Origin: Brevibacterium sp. S22
Lineage (GTDB): Bacteria > Actinomycetota > Actinomycetes > Actinomycetales > Brevibacteriaceae
Reading direction: 5' to 3'
Length of the DNA stretch: 33,051 nucleotides
Assembly (NCBI RefSeq): GCF_004745485.1
Contig: NZ_RHFG01000035.1
Location: forward strand, 1-33,051
The stretch's first letter is position 1; each line of letters opens with the position of its first letter. Shown piece by piece: positions 8,092 to 13,639 of this stretch. The position numbers and the translations under genes are program-made. Below the pieces are notes generated by a model. That model did not search any database. It was not told the origin of the DNA and worked only from the letters and a program-made list of their open reading frames with translations.

Positions 8092-9120
8092 CTACTTGTC
8101 GAGCTTCTTCACTGCCTTGTCGATCATCGGCACGTAGCGCTCGAGAGTCCACGGGACGGTGAGCGGGTTGATGATCGAGGACCCGGTGACGAAGGCCTGG
8201 TCCTCTGATGCCACGACGGCGCCGGATTTGACGGCGGGAATGTTTGCGTACAGTCCCTGGGACTCCACTTCCTTCTTGTTCTTCGCATCGGAGTAGAACG
8301 TGAAGATGAGGTCCGAGTCGTTGAGCTTGTCGGCATTCTCCAGACCGATGAGTGCCGAGTCCGTGCCCGGTTCGTCGTAGTCCTTCTTCAGCTCGTCGAT
8401 GACCGGGTCCGGGGTCAATCCGAGCGCGGAGACCATTGCCACGCGCTGCTCGGAGGGATAGAAGACACCGAGTGTGCCGGGCCCCGAGTTGTAGACGTAG
8501 GAGAACGTGAGGTCCTTGTACTCGTCCCGCTTGGCCTCTTTCAGCTGGGTTTTGATGTCGTCGACGAGGCCCTCGGACTCCTCTTCCTGACCGAGCGCTT
8601 TCCCGATCGTCGTGATCTGCTCATCCCATTCGATCGTCCACGGCTGCTTCGGGTAGGCCACGGTCGGGGCGATGTCATCGAGCTGCTTGTACTGCTCAGC
8701 GGTCACACCCGACCAGGGGGCGAGGATGACATCGGGTTCGAGTTCGGCGATGGCCTCGACGTCGAGTTCCGTGTCGCCCTGGAACTGCTTGGGCAGCTCC
8801 TCTCCTCTGTCCTTCACGGCTTCATAGATCCACGGCATGTACCCCGTGTCGTCGCTGCCCCAGGCATATTCCTCCATACCGACCGGAGTCTTGCCCAACG
8901 CGATCGCGGTCTCCGTCGATCCCTGGCCGAGGGTGACGACGCGTTCGGGCTCGGACTCGATGACCGCCTCTCCCAGCGCGTGCTTGATCGTCACGGTCTC
9001 GAAATCGGCAGACCCGGATTCCTCCGCGGACTGCGATCCCTGTCCGCAGGCGGTGGCGGTGAGCGAGAGCGCAACGAGCGCTCCGGCGATGACGGCCCGG
9101 CGGCTGTGAGGAACTGACAT
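8092..9120 (-). CDS. Iron-siderophore ABC transporter substrate-binding lipoprotein
   Basis: This 342-residue lipoprotein is predicted to capture ferric siderophores outside the cell and deliver them to a FecCD-type permease. It has a signal peptide with an RR pair and the lipobox TATAC (Cys25). The periplasmic-binding-protein fold of the FepB/FhuD/FecB class follows: PERVVTLGQGSTETAIALG near the N terminus, ELEPDVILAP in the first lobe, and the long linking helix around EWDEQITTIGKALG. The typical closing segment with NPLTVPWTLERYVP is intact. No permease or ATPase gene is adjacent, so it is a solitary binding protein that must use a transporter encoded elsewhere. A DtxR/IdeR-like box overlaps its likely -10 region, consistent with repression when iron is plentiful. 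The substrate is unknown. Confidence 0.92.
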   Translation of the reverse strand: MSVPHSRRAVIAGALVALSLTATACGQGSQSAEESGSADFETVTIKHALGEAVIESEPERVVTLGQGSTETAIALGKTPVGMEEYAWGSDDTGYMPWIYEAVKDRGEELPKQFQGDTELDVEAIAELEPDVILAPWSGVTAEQYKQLDDIAPTVAYPKQPWTIEWDEQITTIGKALGQEEESEGLVDDIKTQLKEAKRDEYKDLTFSYVYNSGPGTLGVFYPSEQRVAMVSALGLTPDPVIDELKKDYDEPGTDSALIGLENADKLNDSDLIFTFYSDAKNKKEVESQGLYANIPAVKSGAVVASEDQAFVTGSSIINPLTVPWTLERYVPMIDKAVKKLDK

Positions 9121-9171
9121 TCCTGTCCTTTCGACAGTGGTCGGAGCCTGATGCGACTCCTCGACATTAAC

Positions 9172-9190
9172 GTAGGACAGCCTAACTTAA
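9172..9190 (-). promoter_or_regulatory. DtxR/IdeR-like iron box
   Basis: GTAGGACAGCCTAACTTAA matches the DtxR consensus TWAGGTWAGSCTWACCTWA at 15 of 19 positions by my count. It overlaps TAGGCT (minus strand, 9184-9179), the likely -10 of the siderophore-binding gene, so binding would block transcription. Confidence 0.7.
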
Positions 9191-9298
9191 CTGACTGCCG
9201 ATTCCGCAATGCCTGTGAGTCACTTCACGTCGAAGTTCCTTCTCTGCTGAGAGCAGAAGCTCTCGCCGAGGCGGCCCTGCAGATCGTAGGCTCACCAC

Positions 9299-9658
9299 AT
9301 GACCCACATGCTCCCGCACAGTCCGACCCCGCCGCTGCTGTGGCGTGAGGCGCTCGGCCGCGCACTCCGACTGCGCCGCACCGACATGGGTCTCACCCTG
9401 GCACAGGTCTCCGAACGGTCCGGGGTCTCGACCCAGTTTCTCTCCGAGATCGAACGCGGACTCAAGGACCCGTCGTCGGAGGTCATCGAGGCCGTCGCAG
9501 CGGTCCTCGGAATGCAGCTGCCGCAGATCCTCGTGCTCGCGGCTGTCGGCATGACCTCCGGAGTCTCCGCGACCACGCTCCTCTCCGCCGCCGATATGAC
9601 GCGGGCCGCACCCTCGCCGCCGGCAGCGGGTCAGGTGCGGCTCGCTCTGGCTGCCTGA
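9299..9658 (+). CDS. XRE-family regulator, ClgR/PopR-like
   Basis: This 119-residue protein has a helix-turn-helix at about residues 18-72: LGRALRLRRTDMGLTLAQV, then SGVSTQFLSEIERGLKDPSSEVI and a LGMQLPQIL tail. The SEIERGxKDPSSE pattern is characteristic of ClgR/PopR, the actinobacterial activators of clp protease genes; ordinary XRE repressors differ in this helix. The C terminus is Ala/Pro-rich and, unlike ClgR, ends in LALAA, reminiscent of the degradable Ala-Ala ends of ClgR and PopR. TAGGCT at 9287-9292 lies 6 bases before ATG 9299, so the message is probably leaderless. Position close to the clpP pair suggests it controls it; other XRE roles remain possible. Confidence 0.75.
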   Translation: MTHMLPHSPTPPLLWREALGRALRLRRTDMGLTLAQVSERSGVSTQFLSEIERGLKDPSSEVIEAVAAVLGMQLPQILVLAAVGMTSGVSATTLLSAADMTRAAPSPPAAGQVRLALAA

Positions 9659-9663
9659 ACGAC

Positions 9664-9981
9664 TCAGCCGTTGCCGGCCTCGAGCCGATTCGCCCGCAGC
9701 ACCTCGAGGCGGGCGCGGTATTCGGCTTCCTCGATGTCGCCTTCGGCGAAACGCTGCGCCAGGGTCGCCTCGGCGCTCCTCGTCCCCTCTCGTGCCGCAT
9801 TCGCCCACGGCGGTCCCCCGGCCTGCCGCCACCGGCGTCGGTTGAGGGTGATGATGTCGAGGAGGACAAGTCCTGCCAGTGCGGCCGCGCGCGGTCCCGG
9901 CCGCCTCGCCGCGAAGAAGATCGCAGGTGAGACGACCGCAGTGCCGATGCGTACGACCATTGCATTCGACGCCGTCGTCAT
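9664..9981 (-). CDS. SHOCT-domain membrane protein
   Basis: The 105-residue product has hydrophobic segments at about residues 8-25 and 31-45, a basic stretch (NRRRWR) after them, and a C-terminal SHOCT motif (LAQRFAEGDIEEAEYRARLEVLR). SHOCT is a short, widespread oligomerisation-type tail of unknown detailed role. The gene follows clpP2 by 41 bases on the same strand and may be the last gene of that transcript. The start is uncertain: ATG 9981 has GAGG too close, and ATG 9960 has none. Confidence 0.7.
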   Translation of the reverse strand: MTTASNAMVVRIGTAVVSPAIFFAARRPGPRAAALAGLVLLDIITLNRRRWRQAGGPPWANAAREGTRSAEATLAQRFAEGDIEEAEYRARLEVLRANRLEAGNG

Positions 9982-10022
9982 CCTCGGGGAGTACTTCCGA
10001 CCACCTCGGCGGGAGCAGGGAG

Positions 10023-10604
10023 TCAGAGGATGACGTCGACGAGTCCGAAGTCCCGTGCCGCCTGGGCGTCGAGGACGAGGTCGCGATCGAAGTCACGGTG
10101 GATCTGCTCCGGGGTCCGCCCTGTGCTGCCGGCGAGCATCTCTTCGACTTCTCGGCGCTGTCGGACGATCTCGTCTGCGGCGACGATGAGGTCGGGAATC
10201 GTGCCCCGTGCACCTTCGGCATGCGGCTGACGCAGCACTGCGCGGGCATGTGCGAGCATCGCCCGCTGACCGGGCTCTCCTGCGGCCAGGAGCACGGCCG
10301 CATCCGCGACCGCCTGCCCGACGCAGGTGGTGGCCACGGGTGCGCCGATGTGGTGCATGGCGTCGAAGATCGCAGTCATCGCGGTCAGTGACCCGCCCGG
10401 GGAGTTGATGTACATGCTGATCGGCAGATCCCGGCTGCTCGAATCGAGGTGGAGCAGCTGCGCGATGATCGTGTTCGCCACTCCGTCGTCGATGGGCACG
10501 CCGAGGTAGACGATGCGGTTGCCGAGCAGATGCGAGTACACGTCGACGATCTTCTCGCTGCCCCCGGAGCGGTCGACGACATTGGGAATCGTGTACTGGC
10601 TCAT
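10023..10604 (-). CDS. ClpP-family subunit lacking catalytic Ser and His
   Basis: This 193-residue protein has the full ClpP fold sequence, including SMYINSPGGSLTAMTAIFDAMHH and the C-terminal DRDLVLDAQAARDFGLVD segment. Against the motif GQAASAAAVLLAAG of active ClpP it reads GQAVADAAVLLAAG, putting Ala100 (GCG, 10307-10305) at the nucleophile Ser. At the IHQP motif it reads LRQPH, putting Arg125 (CGT, 10232-10230) at the catalytic His. The catalytic Asp in the DRD motif is kept. So it is predicted to be proteolytically dead and to act as a structural ring partner, like ClpR subunits of cyanobacteria and plastids. ATG 10604 overlaps the upstream clpP stop by 4 bases, implying coupled synthesis in equal amounts. 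Confidence 0.88.
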   Translation of the reverse strand: MSQYTIPNVVDRSGGSEKIVDVYSHLLGNRIVYLGVPIDDGVANTIIAQLLHLDSSSRDLPISMYINSPGGSLTAMTAIFDAMHHIGAPVATTCVGQAVADAAVLLAAGEPGQRAMLAHARAVLRQPHAEGARGTIPDLIVAADEIVRQRREVEEMLAGSTGRTPEQIHRDFDRDLVLDAQAARDFGLVDVIL

Positions 10605-11236
10605 CGCCCTCCTCCGATCTGGGCGTGCAGGTCGGCCGGGGAAGTGAGGACCCGGTCGATGAGTCCGTACTCGATCGCCTCCTCGGCGGTGAACCACCGG
10701 TCCCGCAGTGAATCTTCGAAGATGCGTTCGTGCGTCTTCCCGGTCGCCTCGGCGATCCGTTGCAGGACGGAGTCCCGGACCTCTCGGAGGTCGTCGCCTT
10801 GGAGTTCGATGTCGGCGGCGGCTCCGCCGATCCCACCCGAGCCTTGGTGGAGGAGGATACGAGCGCGAGGCAGGGCGAGACGTTTCCCTGTCGTGCCCAT
10901 GCTGAGCACGAACTGCCCCGCCGAGGCAGCCCACCCGAAGGCGATCGTGACCACATCATTGGGCAGGGCGGCGATGGTGTCGGCGATCGCGTGCATCATC
11001 GGCACGGATCCGCCCGGAGAATTGATCCACAGGTGGATATCGGATCGCGGATCCTCGGCGGAGAGGAGGACGAGGCGGGAGATGATCTCCATTCCGTTCT
11101 CGTCGCGCAGCTCTCCGTTGAAGACGACGGATCGGTAGGCGTAGAGCATGCGCTGGGATTCGGGGATCGTGGTCGTCGGCGGAGACTCGTCGGCGTCGGA
11201 GAACATCGGTGGGCTGGTTGCGGATCGTGTGTGCAT
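10601..11236 (-). CDS. ClpP-family serine protease subunit, intact triad
   Basis: This 211-residue ClpP homologue is predicted to form the catalytic ring of an ATP-dependent cytoplasmic protease with a Clp ATPase. The triad is visible: Ser in FGWAASAGQFVL, His in RILLHQGSGG and Asp in SLRDRWFTAEEAIEYGLID. The INSPGGSV motif of the substrate-binding strand is present. The usual Gln before AAS is Trp here. The start is uncertain: ATG 11236 has GAGG almost touching it, and ATG 11206 inside is also possible. It is translationally coupled to the inactive partner downstream. Being far from any trigger factor or clpX gene here, it is likely a secondary clpP pair, with the housekeeping clpP1P2 elsewhere in the genome. 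Two tandem palindromic boxes lie upstream. Confidence 0.9.
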   Translation of the reverse strand: MHTRSATSPPMFSDADESPPTTTIPESQRMLYAYRSVVFNGELRDENGMEIISRLVLLSAEDPRSDIHLWINSPGGSVPMMHAIADTIAALPNDVVTIAFGWAASAGQFVLSMGTTGKRLALPRARILLHQGSGGIGGAAADIELQGDDLREVRDSVLQRIAEATGKTHERIFEDSLRDRWFTAEEAIEYGLIDRVLTSPADLHAQIGGGR

Positions 11237-11262
11237 GCCTCAACTGTGCGACCTGGTGACGG

Positions 11263-11311
11263 CGTATCGGGCACAAATCCGCTGGAAGCGGGACGGTGCC
11301 GCTGTGAGCGG
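11263..11311 (-). promoter_or_regulatory. clpP promoter with two tandem ClgR-like boxes
   Basis: Two copies of CCGCT-N3-AGCGG lie at 11279-11291 and 11299-11311, their centres 20 bases apart (two helical turns). Each contains CGC-N5-GCG, the core of the ClgR operator reported for Streptomyces and Corynebacterium. GATACG (minus strand, 11268-11263) is a candidate -10, which places the nearer box at about -35, an activator position. Confidence 0.6.
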
Positions 11312-11343
11312 ACGAACACCGGCAGCTGAGGCACCGGCGACCC

Positions 11344-11374
11344 TTGACTCTTCGACCGGCCTCGGACATAGGAT
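11344..11374 (+). promoter_or_regulatory. Promoter of a probably leaderless transcript
   Basis: TTGACT (11344-11349) and TAGGAT (11369-11374) are 19 bases apart, and the ATG at 11382 begins 7 bases after the -10. Transcription would start at or next to the start codon, explaining the lack of a ribosome binding site. Confidence 0.6.
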
Positions 11375-11381
11375 CGGCCGC

Positions 11382-12020
11382 ATGAGTACACAGCGAGATC
11401 GGGCCGGCCGCCTCTTCGATGCGCACGGTCGCACCTTCGCCGCGGAGGCCTCGATCACTCTCCGGGACAAGCCGGCCCCGCTGTGGCAGCTGCTCGTCCT
11501 CAGCCTGCTCCTGTCGACGCGCATCAGCTCTGACATCGCCCTCGCGAGCGCGCGCGAACTGTTCTCGGCGAAGTGGAGAACTCCGCAGAGCCTGCGCGCG
11601 AGCACGTGGCAACAGCGAGTCGATGCGCTCGGACGCGGTGGTTATCGGCGGTACGACGAGAGCACCGCCACCCGTCTGTCCGAGGCCGCCGGTCTGCTCA
11701 TCGACCGCTGGGACGGGGACCTGCGGAAGCTGCGCGATGAGGCCGAGGGGCAGCCTCGCCGGATTGCGAAGCTCCTGCAGGAATTCACCGGGATCGGTCC
11801 GACCGGGGCGTCCATCTTCCTCCGAGAGGTCCAGCAGGTCTGGCCCTCGGTGAGGCCCGCCTTCGACCCGCTCGTCCGCAAGGGCGCGAAGACGGCCGGT
11901 CTGCCTGAGCAGGACGAGAAGCTGGCCGCATTGGTCGACGAAGAGGACCTCGCCGGGTTCGCGGCCGCGCTCGTGCGTCTCGCCCGAGATCCGGACCTCG
12001 CCGCCGACGCGCAGGACTGA
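11382..12020 (+). CDS. HhH-type DNA glycosylase/endonuclease-like protein
   Basis: This 212-residue protein resembles the helix-hairpin-helix (EndoIII/HhH-GPD) superfamily that removes damaged bases. It opens with a helical bundle (LWQLLVLSLLLSTRISSDIA), and the hairpin reads LLQEFTGIGPTGASIFLREV. It then has RPAFDPLV where EndoIII-like enzymes have the segment carrying the catalytic Asp. The four-Cys iron-sulphur loop of EndoIII is absent. No Lys of the bifunctional type is evident before the hairpin, so the chemistry is uncertain. An in-frame extension upstream to 11148 runs through the clpP promoter region and is not coding. The gene is divergent from the clpP pair, and its promoter abuts the ClgR-like boxes. 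Confidence 0.75.
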   Translation: MSTQRDRAGRLFDAHGRTFAAEASITLRDKPAPLWQLLVLSLLLSTRISSDIALASARELFSAKWRTPQSLRASTWQQRVDALGRGGYRRYDESTATRLSEAAGLLIDRWDGDLRKLRDEAEGQPRRIAKLLQEFTGIGPTGASIFLREVQQVWPSVRPAFDPLVRKGAKTAGLPEQDEKLAALVDEEDLAGFAAALVRLARDPDLAADAQD

Positions 12021-12072
12021 GACCGCCACGCGGGCTCGCGTGCTAGCATCGACGCACAGGAAAGGGGACGAG

Positions 12073-12378
12073 ATGATTGCGAATATGTGGCTGACTCTGC
12101 AGCTGCTCGTCGTCGTGCTGTCTTCCGATCTCGACTCGGTCGTTCCCCAATCCCCCATTCATCTCATCGTTCTGGCTCTCCTCGGCGCGGCCCTGCTGAC
12201 GCCGATCGCTGCCTGGGCGAGCATCGCTCTGCTGCGCGTGCTGTCGCTGTCGACGCGTCCACCGTCGCTGCCGGACATGCGCAGCAGTGTGCGCGAGTTC
12301 CGGATGCCCGAAGAACCCGGCACTCCGGGTACGGCTTTGGCCAGAGCGCCGACCGGCGTCGTTCACGCCATCGCCTGA
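12073..12378 (+). CDS. Small membrane protein, DUF6412-like
   Basis: The 101-residue product has two hydrophobic segments (about residues 4-18 and 28-56) and a polar Arg/Pro-rich C-terminal tail. A strong Shine-Dalgarno (AGGAAAGGGG, 12058-12067) precedes ATG 12073. Small proteins of this kind occur beside yidC paralogues in actinobacteria, often annotated as DUF6412; I base that label on length, topology and position rather than a motif. It may act with the insertase encoded after it. A tandem-repeat array separates the two genes. Confidence 0.6.
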   Translation: MIANMWLTLQLLVVVLSSDLDSVVPQSPIHLIVLALLGAALLTPIAAWASIALLRVLSLSTRPPSLPDMRSSVREFRMPEEPGTPGTALARAPTGVVHAIA

Positions 12379-12400
12379 ACGACGCTTCCCCCGCGCTGTC

Positions 12401-12513
12401 GCACGGGACCCGGGTGCCGTTTCGCACAGGACCCGGGTGCCGTTTCGCACAGGACCCGGGTGTCGTTTCGCACGGGACCCGGGTGCCCTTCGCACGGAAC
12501 CCGCGTGCCGCCT
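12401..12513. repeat. Tandem array of about five 23-bp units
   Basis: Units begin at 12401, 12424, 12447, 12470 and 12492, with consensus GCACGGGACCCGGGTGCCGT plus TTC; the fourth is 22 bases and the fifth diverged. Each unit holds the palindrome ACCCGGGT. The array occupies the gap between the DUF6412-like gene and yidC. Confidence 0.9.
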
Positions 12514-12644
12514 CGGCGCGGGGAATCTCCCCGACCGACGGTGCATCCGTCCGCGAAGTGTCCTCCTGCCTCGTCACGGTGATGGCCTCATTCGGCCCAA
12601 CTCACCCGCGCCGCAGTGCGCCCAGTCCCTAGGACACAGCCCAG

Positions 12645-13442
12645 ATGAATATCTATGAATTCCTCCCCATCCGCCTGCTCGTCGAAGCCGCATACACCGT
12701 GGTCACCGGCATCAGCTCGTTCCTCGAACCCTTAGCCGGCGGCTTCAGCGCCGCACTGGCCGTCATCGTGCTCACCCTTCTGGTGCGGGCGGTGCTCATC
12801 CCCGTCGGAGTCTCCCAGGTCAAAGCCGGGATCACCCGCAAACGGCTCGCACCGAAGATCAGCGAGCTTCAGACGAAGTACAAGAAGCAGCCCGAGCTCA
12901 AGCAGCAGAAGCTCATGGAGCTGTACAAGGAGGAGAACGCCTCCCCCTTCGCCGGGTGCCTGCCGGTGCTCGCACAGATGCCCGTGCTCATGGCCGTCTA
13001 CGGACTATTCATCAACGCGACGATCGGCGGGCACACCAATGAGCTGCTCGGACACACGTTCCTCGGACTACCCCTGAGCACGAGCTTCGTCAAGCTGCTC
13101 GGCGCCGGAGAGCTGACCGGTTCGGCGATGACCGTCTACCTCATCCTCGTCGTGCTCATCGCCGTCGTCGCCGGCTTCTCCCGCCACCTGCTCACCCCCG
13201 CTGCCTCGGAGACTCCCGCAGCTCCCCCGGCCCGATCAGGCCACGAGTCCCCGGCGATGCCGGACCTGTCGGGAGTGATGAAGACCCTGAGCTTCATGCC
13301 CTTCATCACCGCAGTGATCGCGCTCTTCGTCCCCTTGGCTGCCGCTCTCTATCTGGCGACGACGACCACGTGGACGCTGTGCGAACGACTCGTCCTCAAC
13401 CGCCTCCTCGGCGCGAATGAGGAGCAGCCGGTGAAGAGCTGA
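12645..13442 (+). CDS. YidC/Oxa1-family membrane protein insertase paralogue
   Basis: This 265-residue protein is predicted to insert or fold membrane proteins, alone or with SecYEG. It has the YidC core: an N-terminal helix, a first core helix (LAVIVLTLLVRAVLIPVGV) containing the conserved Arg of the hydrophilic groove, the cytoplasmic hairpin (APKISELQTKYKKQPELKQQKLMELYKEE), then PFAGCLPVLAQMPVLMAVYGLF and three further helices. The C terminus is short and only weakly basic, unlike housekeeping YidC. There is no rnpA, rpmH or jag gene nearby, so this is a second, accessory insertase. ATG 12645 has no strong Shine-Dalgarno. Confidence 0.92.
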   Translation: MNIYEFLPIRLLVEAAYTVVTGISSFLEPLAGGFSAALAVIVLTLLVRAVLIPVGVSQVKAGITRKRLAPKISELQTKYKKQPELKQQKLMELYKEENASPFAGCLPVLAQMPVLMAVYGLFINATIGGHTNELLGHTFLGLPLSTSFVKLLGAGELTGSAMTVYLILVVLIAVVAGFSRHLLTPAASETPAAPPARSGHESPAMPDLSGVMKTLSFMPFITAVIALFVPLAAALYLATTTTWTLCERLVLNRLLGANEEQPVKS

Positions 13443-13497
13443 GAACGTCCGTCGGGCTCAGCGGTGCGGTGCAGCGCTTCGTGCTGCACTGCGATTC

Positions 13498-13540
13498 TGC
13501 GGAACAGCGCTTTGTGCGGAACAGCGCATTATGCGGCGCA
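13498..13540. repeat. 17-bp tandem repeats between yidC and clpC
   Basis: TGCGGAACAGCGCTTTG (13498-13514) and TGCGGAACAGCGCATTA (13515-13531) are followed by a third diverged unit, TGCGGCGCAG. Related GCAGCGCTTCG sequence precedes them. No coding potential is evident. Confidence 0.8.
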
Positions 13541-13558
13541 GTGATTCGCGCGGCAGAC

Positions 13559-13606
13559 GAAGAGCCCGGGGTGAAGGACCTGCGATCCTCCTACCTCGGG
13601 CTCTTC
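13559..13606. terminator. Bidirectional hairpin between convergent genes
   Basis: GAAGAGCCCGGGG pairs with CCTCGGGCTCTTC (12 of 13), with extra pairing AAGGA/TCCTC inside. It sits between the convergent yidC and clpC ends. No U tract is present on either strand, so efficiency is uncertain. Confidence 0.7.
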
Positions 13607-13639
13607 GGTTCGACGGTCGGTGCACGACCGCCTCGGCGA

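Noticed and set aside
12401..12513. CRISPR array
   Set aside because: Units are contiguous with no spacers, so it is a plain tandem repeat.
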